Positions 1-8,024 of a stretch of DNA of 64,000 bases are shown one piece after another (the stretch's first letter is position 1; each line of letters begins with the position of its first letter). The position numbers and the translations under genes were made by a program. Under the pieces are notes generated by a model. That model had not been told where the DNA came from and searched no databases. It was given only the letters and a program-made list of their open reading frames with translations. The DNA comes from Lysobacterales bacterium (GTDB lineage Bacteria; Pseudomonadota; Gammaproteobacteria; Xanthomonadales; SZUA-36). The stretch is from NCBI GenBank assembly GCA_013042915.1, contig JABDPF010000033.1, positions 43,380 to 107,379 on the forward strand, given 5' to 3'.

Positions 1-448
1 GGTCACCGTCCCTCGTTTTTGCTGACCAGTCCCGCACGGCCTGCAGTTCCTGCACGGCCTCGCGTGAGGGCAGCCGGCCCTCGGTGTTGGCGGTATGCAT
101 GCGATGCAGGCACAGGTAGTTCCCGCGGCCTTTGAGCAAGGCCGTGGTGGCCGATGATTCGAGCGCATCCCGAACCAACGGCAGGTCTCGGAAGTAAAGC
201 TGATCCTGCAAGGTCTTGGTGCCCGTGGAGACGATGACTTTCTCGCCGCTGAGCAGGGCCGGCACGAGATAGGCCAGGGTCTTGCCGATGCCGGTGCCGG
301 CCTCCACCACCAGCGAGGCGCCGCCGGCAATCGCGTCCTCAACCGCCTCGGCCATCCGCAACTGCTCGTCGCGAGGGGCGAATCCGTCAAGCGCCTCGGC
401 GAAGGGCCCGTCCGCGCCGAGCAAGCGAATACTCGTTTGCTGGCCCAT
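1..448 (-). CDS. yoaA: YoaA/DinG-family ATP-dependent DNA helicase (N-terminal part, cut by window edge)
   Basis: The gene starts at an ATG at 448 and runs off the left edge, so about 149 N-terminal codons are visible. The translation has a Walker A motif (EAGTGIGKTLAYLVP, near residue 50), motif Ia (STGTKTLQDQL), and KGRGNYLCLHRM, whose Cys is the position of the first Fe-S cluster ligand in XPD/Rad3-type helicases. Family members are 5'-3' helicases; E. coli YoaA works with the HolC subunit at stalled forks. The start lies 9 bases after the stop of the TPR lipoprotein gene, so the two are probably co-transcribed. DinG is the main alternative; the short N-terminus before Walker A fits YoaA better. 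Confidence 0.8.
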   Translation of the reverse strand, partial: MGQQTSIRLLGADGPFAEALDGFAPRDEQLRMAEAVEDAIAGGASLVVEAGTGIGKTLAYLVPALLSGEKVIVSTGTKTLQDQLYFRDLPLVRDALESSATTALLKGRGNYLCLHRMHTANTEGRLPSREAVQELQAVRDWSAKTRDGD

Positions 449-457
449 CAGCGGGAA

Positions 458-1087
458 TCAGAGGCCTTCGGGCTTGACGACCTTGCAGGCACGGGCGAGA
501 CGCTCCGCCTCCTGCGAGCCGCCGTGATCGCCGAGGTACTCGCGTGACACGCTGATGGTTCGCCAGTTTCTGCTGCAGATCTCCCCCACGCGGGGGCCGA
601 GATCGTACGAGCGGCTGGAGAAATTCAGCGCCTGCTGGTAGTCCTCGAGCTGGAGTTGCACCTCGGCCATGCTTTGCAGCAGTTCGGGATTACGCGGCTG
701 GATCCTCAGCGCGCGTTCGAGCAGCATGGCGGCCTGGTCGAGCTTGCCGCTTTGCTCGGCCGCCGACGCGTCTGCCAGCAGGCTGGCGACCGCCGGGTTG
801 TCGAGCGGAAACACCTGCACACCCTCTTTTTCTTGCTGGGCCGGCGCGCGAACGCGCGTTTCCACCTCGCGCCCTTGGGACTGGGGCGCGGGCGGCGGCG
901 TGGTGGCGCAGGCCTGGAGCAGGAGGGCAAGAAGCAAAGCGCCCCAGGCGGGGCGAAGAGCAAAAAAGCCGAGAGTGCCGCGCCGCGCAGATGGCGGCGT
1001 GCGCCGACGGCACGCCGTCGTGTGCAGCCGGTTTTCGACGCAGTCGAATGAAGGAAAACGAGTGTTCTTAACGTTATTGTTCGTCAC
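458..1087 (-). CDS. TPR-containing putative lipoprotein
   Basis: A protein of about 209 residues with a hydrophobic stretch ending in LLLQAC, a plausible lipobox, followed by a Pro/Gln-rich linker and TPR-like helices (EQSGKLDQAAMLLERALRI, then LEDYQQALNFSSRSYDLG). It is probably a periplasmic lipoprotein; its function is unknown. The frame is open up to 1144, but that lies inside mrcB. The GTG at 1087, which overlaps the mrcB stop by 14 bases, is the most upstream sensible start. It leaves an unusually long n-region of over 40 residues and no clear Shine-Dalgarno sequence, so the true start may be a rare codon nearer the hydrophobic stretch. It lies between mrcB and the helicase on the same strand. 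Confidence 0.6.
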   Translation of the reverse strand: MTNNNVKNTRFPSFDCVENRLHTTACRRRTPPSARRGTLGFFALRPAWGALLLALLLQACATTPPPAPQSQGREVETRVRAPAQQEKEGVQVFPLDNPAVASLLADASAAEQSGKLDQAAMLLERALRIQPRNPELLQSMAEVQLQLEDYQQALNFSSRSYDLGPRVGEICSRNWRTISVSREYLGDHGGSQEAERLARACKVVKPEGL

Positions 1088-3425
1088 GACCAAACCATTT
1101 TTTCCAGATCGATTCCTTGTCTCCGTCCTGGGCGGTTGCGCCACAGGCGGTCATGTCGCGCGGCTCCGATCCCTCCACGTAAGGCAGCTGGATCGCCCCG
1201 GGGCAGCCTTCGGCGCTGAGACGGCCTGATGGGGCGTCGACCCAAAGGTAATGGGCGCCTTCGGGAACGCGCAAATCGACCGGCTCCAGCGGCAAGTCGC
1301 GGAACAAACGCGCCCAGATCCGCATGGCCGCGTTGCTGCCGGTCACGCCCGCCGGGCTGAAATCGTCGAGCCCAACCCAGGCGGCCGCCACGCGGTTACG
1401 AGTATAGCCGACAAACCAGCTGTCTCGGCGGTCATTCGTTGTGCCCGTTTTACCCGCCACCGTCGCGCTCTTGCCCATCAATTCGGGCAATGCGCGCGCG
1501 GTGCCCTGTCCGACCACTTCGGTAAGCGCGAAGTTCAGTACACCGATCGCTTCGCGGCGGGGTTGAGGGAGCAAGCGCAGCGGATAGCGGATAAGTTCTT
1601 CACCATCCGGGGTCTGCACGGCAATCACCGAGCGAAGCGGAACGCTGTAGCCGGCATTGGCGAGCGACTGGTAGATCTGGGTCACTTCGAGCGGTGTCAA
1701 TTCGACCGCGCCGAGAAAGGCCGAGGGGACAGGTTCGACGTCGGCATTTACGCCCAGCTGGGCAACCCGGCTGACTAGGGCGTTGACACCCAGCTGCAGG
1801 CCCAGGTTCACGGTGGCCTGATTGTACGAGCGCGTCATGGCTTCGAGCAGGCTCACGCTGCCGTGAGACTCCCGGTCGAAATTCTGCGGCGACCAGGTAC
1901 TGCCGTCGGGTTGCCTGAGCGCAATGGGCGCATCTTCAATTCGGGTAAGCAGGTTGTAGTCCGCCGCGTGCTCGAGCGCCAGCAGGTAAACCAGCGGCTT
2001 GATCACCGAGCCTACCTGCCTTCGCCCGTGGATCGCGCGGTTGAATCCCGGGCGGCCCGGCTCTCGGTCTCCGACCAGCGCCCGCACCTCGCCGCTGGCG
2101 CTGTCGGCCAGCACCAGTGCCGCCTGCAGTTCCTTGGGCAGCCCGCGGTCAGCGAGGTTCTCGAGGCCCTCGCTGACAGCCGATTGAGCCTTTTCCTGCT
2201 CCGAGGGCGACAGCGTGGTGAACACGCGAAGACCCTCCGTTCGCAGGTCTTCCTCGGCATAGATCATTGCCAGCTGGCGCCGAACCAGGTCGACGAACGA
2301 CAGGTACCGGGTGCTTCGGGTGCGCGGAGACTTCGAGACCCCCAGGTCTTCAGCGGCGGCGGCATCGGCCTCGGCACGGCTCAGCAGGCCGGTTTCGGCG
2401 AATTCGTTCAGGACGAGGTCTCGACGCTCTCTGGCGCGTACCGGGTGACGTCGCGGATTGTAGTAAGACGGTCCCTTGACCAGCCCGACGAGTAACGCGA
2501 CTTGATGCGGTTCGAGTTGTTCGACGGGCTCGTCGAAGTAAAATTCCGAAGCGCGGCCGAAGCCGTGAACGGCATAGGCGCCCTGCTGCCCCAGGAAAAC
2601 CTCGTTCAGATAGGCTTCGAGAATTTCGGCCTTGCCGTAGTGGTACTCCAGCAGCACGGCCATGATCGCTTCGTTGGCTTTCCGCAAAAGGGTGCGCTCG
2701 CGGCTCAGGAAGTAGTTCTTGACCAATTGCTGGGTCAGGGTGCTGCCGCCCTGCACGGCCCGCCCGGCCTTCAGGTTGGCGAGCATGGCGCGAGCGATAC
2801 CGCGGGGGTCGATTCCATGGTGGTGCTTGAAATTCCGGTCCTCGACGGCCTGCAAGCCGGTGACCAACAACGTCGGGACGCGCGCAATCCCGACCAGGGT
2901 GCGGTCTTCTTTCTGCAGCGGATAAATCGAGGCAATCTCGGCCGGTTCCAGGCGGAACAGACCCAGTTCCTGGCCGTTCGATACGGCCTCGACGGATTTA
3001 ACCGATTGTCCGCTCAGGCGCAGGCGAACGTGCTGTTCTCCCTCAGCGCCTTCCTGGAATCGAAAAGACCGGCGCCAGATGTCCACCGTTCCGCCAGTAA
3101 AACTGAACTGGCCAGGCTGCGAGGCGCTCGGCACTTCACGATAGCCTGCCGTCTCGAGCTCGACGCGCAGATCGCCCGGCGTCAACAGTGCTCCTGGATA
3201 GACCTCCAGTGCGCGTGCATAGACGCGGCTTGGAAGATCCCACTTGCGCCCCTCGAACTCGGTGGTGACCTGGTAATTGAGGTAAGCAAACCAGGGAACC
3301 AGCAGGCCCAGGAACAGGCCGAGCGCCAGCAGAAATAGGCGCCACAGGCGCCCGGCCCAGCGCCGCTTGCGGGCGGGGGCCGTCTTGCCTCTCTTGGCTC
3401 TCGTCTTCTTCCGTGTTTTCGCCAT
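1074..3425 (-). CDS. mrcB: Penicillin-binding protein 1B (bifunctional glycosyltransferase/transpeptidase)
   Basis: Class A PBP of 783 residues (E. coli PBP1b has 844). It has a basic cytoplasmic tail (MAKTRKKTRAKRGK), one TM helix at about 28-48, and a UB2H-like region at about 65-150. The GT51 domain carries EDRNFKHHHGID (catalytic Glu near 195) and QGGSTLTQQLVKN. The transpeptidase domain has SVIK (Ser near 473), SYN (near 533) and KTG (near 659). It polymerises and cross-links peptidoglycan at the inner membrane. The frame is open much further upstream (to 4187), but the ATG at 3425 begins the canonical basic tail and leaves room for the divergent glycosyltransferase gene starting at 3468. 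Confidence 0.96.
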   Translation of the reverse strand: MAKTRKKTRAKRGKTAPARKRRWAGRLWRLFLLALGLFLGLLVPWFAYLNYQVTTEFEGRKWDLPSRVYARALEVYPGALLTPGDLRVELETAGYREVPSASQPGQFSFTGGTVDIWRRSFRFQEGAEGEQHVRLRLSGQSVKSVEAVSNGQELGLFRLEPAEIASIYPLQKEDRTLVGIARVPTLLVTGLQAVEDRNFKHHHGIDPRGIARAMLANLKAGRAVQGGSTLTQQLVKNYFLSRERTLLRKANEAIMAVLLEYHYGKAEILEAYLNEVFLGQQGAYAVHGFGRASEFYFDEPVEQLEPHQVALLVGLVKGPSYYNPRRHPVRARERRDLVLNEFAETGLLSRAEADAAAAEDLGVSKSPRTRSTRYLSFVDLVRRQLAMIYAEEDLRTEGLRVFTTLSPSEQEKAQSAVSEGLENLADRGLPKELQAALVLADSASGEVRALVGDREPGRPGFNRAIHGRRQVGSVIKPLVYLLALEHAADYNLLTRIEDAPIALRQPDGSTWSPQNFDRESHGSVSLLEAMTRSYNQATVNLGLQLGVNALVSRVAQLGVNADVEPVPSAFLGAVELTPLEVTQIYQSLANAGYSVPLRSVIAVQTPDGEELIRYPLRLLPQPRREAIGVLNFALTEVVGQGTARALPELMGKSATVAGKTGTTNDRRDSWFVGYTRNRVAAAWVGLDDFSPAGVTGSNAAMRIWARLFRDLPLEPVDLRVPEGAHYLWVDAPSGRLSAEGCPGAIQLPYVEGSEPRDMTACGATAQDGDKESIWKKWFGRDEQ

Positions 3426-3467
3426 GAAACGTGTAAAATGTAGGCCTTTGGTCCTCGGGCCGGAACC

Positions 3468-4433
3468 ATGACACCACCCGCCTCCACAAAAGAGCAAAAC
3501 GACGGCAAGCCGACCGGCCTCGGCGCCATTGTGCAACAAAAAAGTGCCGAAAACGGGGCTTTCCTGTTGACGCGCGATGGCTTGCGCGTACCCGATTCGC
3601 TCGAAACAACCCTGACGGCGCTGCTCGCCCGGGTGCAGTTGGACCCTAAGGCGCCTATTGTACTGACCGTGCTCAGTAATGCCGAGCCCCGTCTGAATCC
3701 GTTTTGCGACCTGGATGCACGGCCGATGACCACGCCCGACGGCGAGACGGCCGCTCACCTGGTCAGCCTGCTCGGTCCGGGCCTGATCCATGAATGGAAC
3801 CGCTGGCCGACCCATCTCGCCTACTTTTCGTCCGCCGCCGCGCGGGTTCTGGCCAAGCCGGACACGTCGGAGAACAACGCCCTGCAACGCCTTGCAGCTG
3901 CCGGTGGCCGTGTACTGCTGGCCGACGACCTCTACGTGCACGACCCGGACCGAGACCTGCTTGACCGTCAGCAACTGGACCCGCACGAAGAGCGACGCCC
4001 CACGGCCTGGGCGAAGCTGAGCGAGCGGCTCGAGGACTGGTTGCGAAATAACGCCCAAGCGGATGAAGACCTGGCGCGCTACACGGACAAGAACCGGCCG
4101 GTCACCCTGCACGTGACCCACAGCTGGGGCGGCGGCGTGGAGCAATGGGTAAGCACTTTTATCGACGCGGACAACGAGAGCACCCATCTGCAGCTACGGT
4201 CCGAGGGTGCAACCCGCCATACGCTCGACGATGGAGGAAAACGCAGCCTACCGCGAAGTTCTCGCCGAAATCGTTCAGCGCCACGGCGTCGGGCGCATCA
4301 TCGTCTCCTCGCTGGTGGGGCACAGCCTGGATGCGTTGAACACCGGTGTGCCGACCATCCAGGTGCTGCACGACTTCTACCCCGCCTGGCCCCTGCTCGG
4401 ACGGCACCCCGGACCTTACCTGCGCGACAATGA
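3468..4433 (+). pseudogene. N-terminal fragment of a multidomain glycosyltransferase, frame lost near 4207
   Basis: This frame codes convincingly from the ATG at 3468 to about 4206. It includes an N-terminal module of unknown fold and the start of a GT4-like domain with HVTHSWGGGVEQWV, then LQLRSEG. After that the frame becomes Arg/Pro-rich nonsense, while the +1 frame takes over with QPAIRST and VSSLVGHSLDALNTG, the expected continuation of the same domain. The two ORFs are therefore pieces of one ancestral gene. The linker expected between the two motif blocks seems shortened, which fits a small out-of-frame deletion or a sequence error. It is divergent from mrcB, with only 42 bases between the two starts. 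Confidence 0.7.
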
Positions 4434-7400
4434 CGTTGTGGACCTGGCGGCGGCGCTGGAAACGCACGACGTGTTACCGATGCTGGCCGACCTCGATGCC
4501 AGCGGTTGGCGGGCGCTGGGACAGCGCTGGCGAAAGACGGTTGCCGGCCAGGGCGTGCGTCTGGCCGCCCCCAGCCAGTCGGTCGCTTCGCTGATCAAGC
4601 AGATCGACCCGGCCTGGGCCGGGCAGCATATCGAGGTCATTCCACACGGCCTACCCGAATTGCGCGGCGACGGCTTCATCGCTCCGCGTGCCCGCGAGGA
4701 CGGCAAGCTGCGGCTTCTCGTTCCGGGGCGCATCCACGACGGCAAGGGGCGTCAACTGTTGCTCGACGCCCTGCCGGAGCTCACCCGTTACGCGCACCTG
4801 TACCTGGTGGGGGCCGACAAGTATGGCGAAGCGTTTTTTGGCCGTAGCGGCGTCGATGTCATACTGCAGTTCGATCGCGACGAGTTGCGCGAACTCCTTG
4901 GCAGCATAGGGCCGCACGTGGCCGGCCTGTTGTCGATCGTGCCGGAAACCTTCAGTTACACGCTCACGGAAATGCTGCAGTTGGGTATTCCGGTCATTGC
5001 CACCCGCGTCGGGAGCCTGGAAGAACGCGTACGCGACGGCGAGACAGGCTGGCTGATCGAGCCGACAGCCGAGGCATTGGTATCGCAAGTTCGCAAACTG
5101 CACGGGCAACAGCAAGCGATCGACCGTGTTCGCCAGTCGCTGCATCAGGGCGAGTTGCCCGGCGTTGGTGACATGGTTGCCCGCTATCGCGAACTCTGCG
5201 CCGCCCTGGCCGGCCAGCCACGGGGTGCGTGGCGCCCGGCCAACCTGCAGATGGCCCAAACCGCCGGTGAGGCGGGTGGGCGGATGCAGGAGGCGGCAGC
5301 AGCCCGGGCCTTGCGCCGGGAGAAGAACGACCTGCAGGATGAGGTGGAAAAGCGCACCCGGTGGGCGGAAGAGCGCGAGCGTGCGCGGTATGAAGAAGAG
5401 CAACGGCGGATACGATGGGTGGGCGAGCTGGAGGCTCAACTCGACGAGACGCGGCGGACATATGAGTCTGAACTGGAGCGCCAGCGCGGTGAACACGACG
5501 AAATCGTCAACACGCTGCAATCCATGCTGGCCAATCTGCAATCCGATTACGATAACGTTCTGGCCAGTACTTCCTGGAAAATCACCAAGCCGCTGCGTTT
5601 TGCCCGCCGGCTGCTGACCAACCTGAGCCAAGCGCAGGCCTGGAACCCGCTTCGCTGGCCGCTTTTGATTTCGCAGGCCAGTCGAACCATCCGCACCCGT
5701 GGACTGAAGGGCGCCCTGATCCGGGCACAGCTGGACCGCAGCAAGCGATATCCCGATACAACGACAACCGGCGGGCTGCCGGAGATCGGCGACATCGAGG
5801 CGCCGAAACGTCTGCCGAGTTCGGACGACCCTGTCGTGTCCATCGTGATCCCGGTATTCAACCAGTGGGTCTACACCACCGCTTGCCTCAGTTCGCTCGC
5901 ACAGACGCGGTGCCGCACCCGTTTCGAGGTCATCGTCGTGGACGATGCATCCAGCGACGGCAGTTTTGAGAATCTCCAGCAGATCGAGGGCGTGACGGCG
6001 ATCCGCAACGACGAAAACCTGGGATTCATCGGCAGCTGCAACCGCGGCGCCGAGCACGCACGCGGCGACTTTATCGTGATGCTGAACAACGACACCCAGG
6101 TCCTTGACGGCTGGCTGGATGCCCTGCTCGACACATTTGAACAATTTCCCGACACCGGCCTGGCGGGCGCGCGCCTGGTCTACCCGGACGGGCGACTGCA
6201 GGAGGCCGGAGGCATCGTTTTCAACGACGGTTCAGGCTGGAACTACGGCAAGTTCGACGACCCCGATCGCCCCGAGTACCGCTACACGCGCGAAGTCGAC
6301 TATTGCTCGGGCGCGTGTATCGCGCTGCGAGCGCCGCTGTTCCGCGAGCTGGACGGCTTCGATGGGCATTATGCGCCGGCTTACTACGAAGATACCGATC
6401 TGGCCTTTCGCGTCCGCGCGCGTGGCCTTAAAGTCCGCGTCAATGCGAATGCGACCGTCGTTCACCACGAAGGCGTTACGTCGGGCACCGACGAGGCCAC
6501 GGGCACGAAGCGGTACCAGGCGGTAAACCGCGAGAAATTCCTCGAGCGATGGAAAGACGAACTCGCGAAGCACCCTGATCCGATCGTTAACCCCGATGAC
6601 CGCCCGGAGATCCGTCGGGCGCGCGACCATCGCCTCAAGGGTCGCGTTCTGGTGATCGACGCCTACACCCCGGAACCCGACCAGGACTCCGGCAGCGTGC
6701 GGCTGGTTTACCTCCTCAAGTGTTTCCGCGACCTCGGCTACGGCGTGACCTTCATGCCCGACAACCAGGCCTTTGCCGGCCAGTACACCCTCGACCTGCA
6801 AAAGGCGGGCATAGAGGTCGCTTACAACCCGTGGCTGCGGTCGCTGCAGCACTTTTTCTCCGAGCAAGGCCCGGAACTGGACCTGGTGATGGTCAGCCGG
6901 CACTACGTAGCCTCGAAATACGTCAGCCTGGTGCGGCGCCACTGCCCAAAGGCGCGATTCCTGTTTGATACCGTGGACCTGCACTACCTGCGCGAAGAGC
7001 GGCTCGCCGAGCTCGAGGACAGCCTGCCGCTCCGGCGGACCGCGGCCCAGACGCGCCGTTCTGAGCTGGGCGTGATCAATACGTCCGATGCCACGCTGGT
7101 CGTCAGCCCGGTCGAGAAATCGGTGCTGGAGCAGGCAGCCCCGAACGCCCGGGTTCACGTCATCTCCAACGTCCACGAGGTGGTCGGCAGCCTCAAACCC
7201 TGGGCTGAACGCAAAGACCTCTATTTCGTGGGCGGATACCAGCATCCGCCGAACATCGACGCCGCGCAGTGGTTTGTCGGCAGCATCTGGCCGCTGATCC
7301 GCGAGCGTCTGCCGGGCGTCACCTTCCACCTGATCGGCAGCAAGGCCCCGGATTCGATCCGGGCGCTGGACGGCAACGGCGTGAAATTCCAGGGCTTCGT

Positions 7401-7731
7401 CGAAAGCATGGAGCCCTGGCTGGACAATTGCCGCCTGGCCGTGGCGCCGGTGCGCTACGGCGCCGGCATCAAGGGCAAGGTCAACATGAGCATGGCCCGC
7501 GGCCAACCGGTCGTCGCCTCCCCGATGGCGGTCGAAGGCATGTTCGCCGAACCGGGCCGGGACGTTATCGTGGCCGAAACACCCGAAGAATTCGCCGACG
7601 CCGTGGTAAAAATCTACCAAGACGAAGCCCTCTGGAACCTTGTCTCGGCCTCCGGCCAGGAAAACGTCAACCGCTACTTCTCCGTCGAAACCGCCCGCCG
7701 CGGCCTGCAAGAGCTTCTGAGCACGCTTTAG
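4207..7731 (+). CDS. Large multidomain glycosyltransferase (GT4-like, coiled coil, GT2, GT4-like)
   Basis: About 1174 residues in the +1 frame relative to the upstream fragment; the first in-frame start is a GTG at 4207 without a separate Shine-Dalgarno. Domains in order: the rest of a GT4-like domain (about 1-330, with IPVIATRVGSLEERVRDGETG), a charged coiled coil (about 350-450, rich in Glu/Arg), a GT2 domain (about 540-760, with VSIVIPVFNQW, VVDDASSDGSF, MLNNDTQ and the acceptor-side YYEDTDLAFR), and a C-terminal GT4-like domain (about 800-1174, with FVGGYQHPPNIDAAQW and VAPVRYGAGIKGKVN). Such proteins build O-antigen, capsule or similar surface glycans at the cytoplasmic membrane. The GT2 and last GT4 domains look intact; the first domain is probably broken. 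Confidence 0.8.
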   Translation: MQPAIRSTMEENAAYREVLAEIVQRHGVGRIIVSSLVGHSLDALNTGVPTIQVLHDFYPAWPLLGRHPGPYLRDNDVVDLAAALETHDVLPMLADLDASGWRALGQRWRKTVAGQGVRLAAPSQSVASLIKQIDPAWAGQHIEVIPHGLPELRGDGFIAPRAREDGKLRLLVPGRIHDGKGRQLLLDALPELTRYAHLYLVGADKYGEAFFGRSGVDVILQFDRDELRELLGSIGPHVAGLLSIVPETFSYTLTEMLQLGIPVIATRVGSLEERVRDGETGWLIEPTAEALVSQVRKLHGQQQAIDRVRQSLHQGELPGVGDMVARYRELCAALAGQPRGAWRPANLQMAQTAGEAGGRMQEAAAARALRREKNDLQDEVEKRTRWAEERERARYEEEQRRIRWVGELEAQLDETRRTYESELERQRGEHDEIVNTLQSMLANLQSDYDNVLASTSWKITKPLRFARRLLTNLSQAQAWNPLRWPLLISQASRTIRTRGLKGALIRAQLDRSKRYPDTTTTGGLPEIGDIEAPKRLPSSDDPVVSIVIPVFNQWVYTTACLSSLAQTRCRTRFEVIVVDDASSDGSFENLQQIEGVTAIRNDENLGFIGSCNRGAEHARGDFIVMLNNDTQVLDGWLDALLDTFEQFPDTGLAGARLVYPDGRLQEAGGIVFNDGSGWNYGKFDDPDRPEYRYTREVDYCSGACIALRAPLFRELDGFDGHYAPAYYEDTDLAFRVRARGLKVRVNANATVVHHEGVTSGTDEATGTKRYQAVNREKFLERWKDELAKHPDPIVNPDDRPEIRRARDHRLKGRVLVIDAYTPEPDQDSGSVRLVYLLKCFRDLGYGVTFMPDNQAFAGQYTLDLQKAGIEVAYNPWLRSLQHFFSEQGPELDLVMVSRHYVASKYVSLVRRHCPKARFLFDTVDLHYLREERLAELEDSLPLRRTAAQTRRSELGVINTSDATLVVSPVEKSVLEQAAPNARVHVISNVHEVVGSLKPWAERKDLYFVGGYQHPPNIDAAQWFVGSIWPLIRERLPGVTFHLIGSKAPDSIRALDGNGVKFQGFVESMEPWLDNCRLAVAPVRYGAGIKGKVNMSMARGQPVVASPMAVEGMFAEPGRDVIVAETPEEFADAVVKIYQDEALWNLVSASGQENVNRYFSVETARRGLQELLSTL

Positions 7732-7787
7732 TCGCACCTGTTTCCGGCAAGAGATTCTGAACTCTGAACGCGGCTCCGTACCGACAC

Positions 7788-7852
7788 GTAGGAGTCCCCT
7801 TGGGGCCGAACGTTTCGTAGAAATCCGGGTCGGCCCCAAGGGGCCTCCTACA
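7788..7852. repeat. Inverted pair of GTAG-type REP palindromes, CCTTGG subfamily
   Basis: Two copies face each other: GTAGGAGTCCCCTTGGGGCC on the plus strand (from 7788) and its near-complement ending CTCCTAC at about 7830-7852. Each is a small palindrome (CCCCTTGGGG) preceded by the tetranucleotide GTAG, the layout of REP sequences mobilised by RAYT (TnpA-REP) proteins. The pair lies between the convergent ends of the giant glycosyltransferase gene and relA. A related single copy sits near 24993. Confidence 0.75.
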
Positions 7853-7888
7853 GAAAACCACGTATTTGCACACCTCTGCCCAGGACCA

Positions 7889-8011
7889 GGCCGTGCTGCC
7901 GTATACCCCCTTCCAGGCGTGTATGAGCCCTGGATGGGCTCAGACCAAGCGATACAGGGATGTACGCCCTGCGAGAGCGTCCCCTGGAAGGGGGTATACG
8001 GCAGCACGGCC
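7889..8011. repeat. Large intergenic stem-loop element with perfect 29-bp arms
   Basis: Bases 7889-7917 are the exact reverse complement of 7983-8011 (arms beginning GGCCGTGCTGCCGTATACCC). The 65-base loop holds two further hairpins: GAGCCC/GGGCTC at 7925-7941 and CAGGG/CCCTG at 7955-7971, giving a three-hairpin cruciform-like unit. It lies between two convergent genes, 13 bases from the relA stop, so it may end transcription from both sides. It could also be a MITE-like repeat unit. Confidence 0.8.
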
Positions 8012-8024
8012 GGGTTTTAATGGG

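Noticed and set aside
3426..4187. N-terminal extension of mrcB by about 250 codons
   Set aside because: The extension overlaps the divergent glycosyltransferase frame, which shows real motifs, and PBP1b proteins begin with the basic tail found at 3425.
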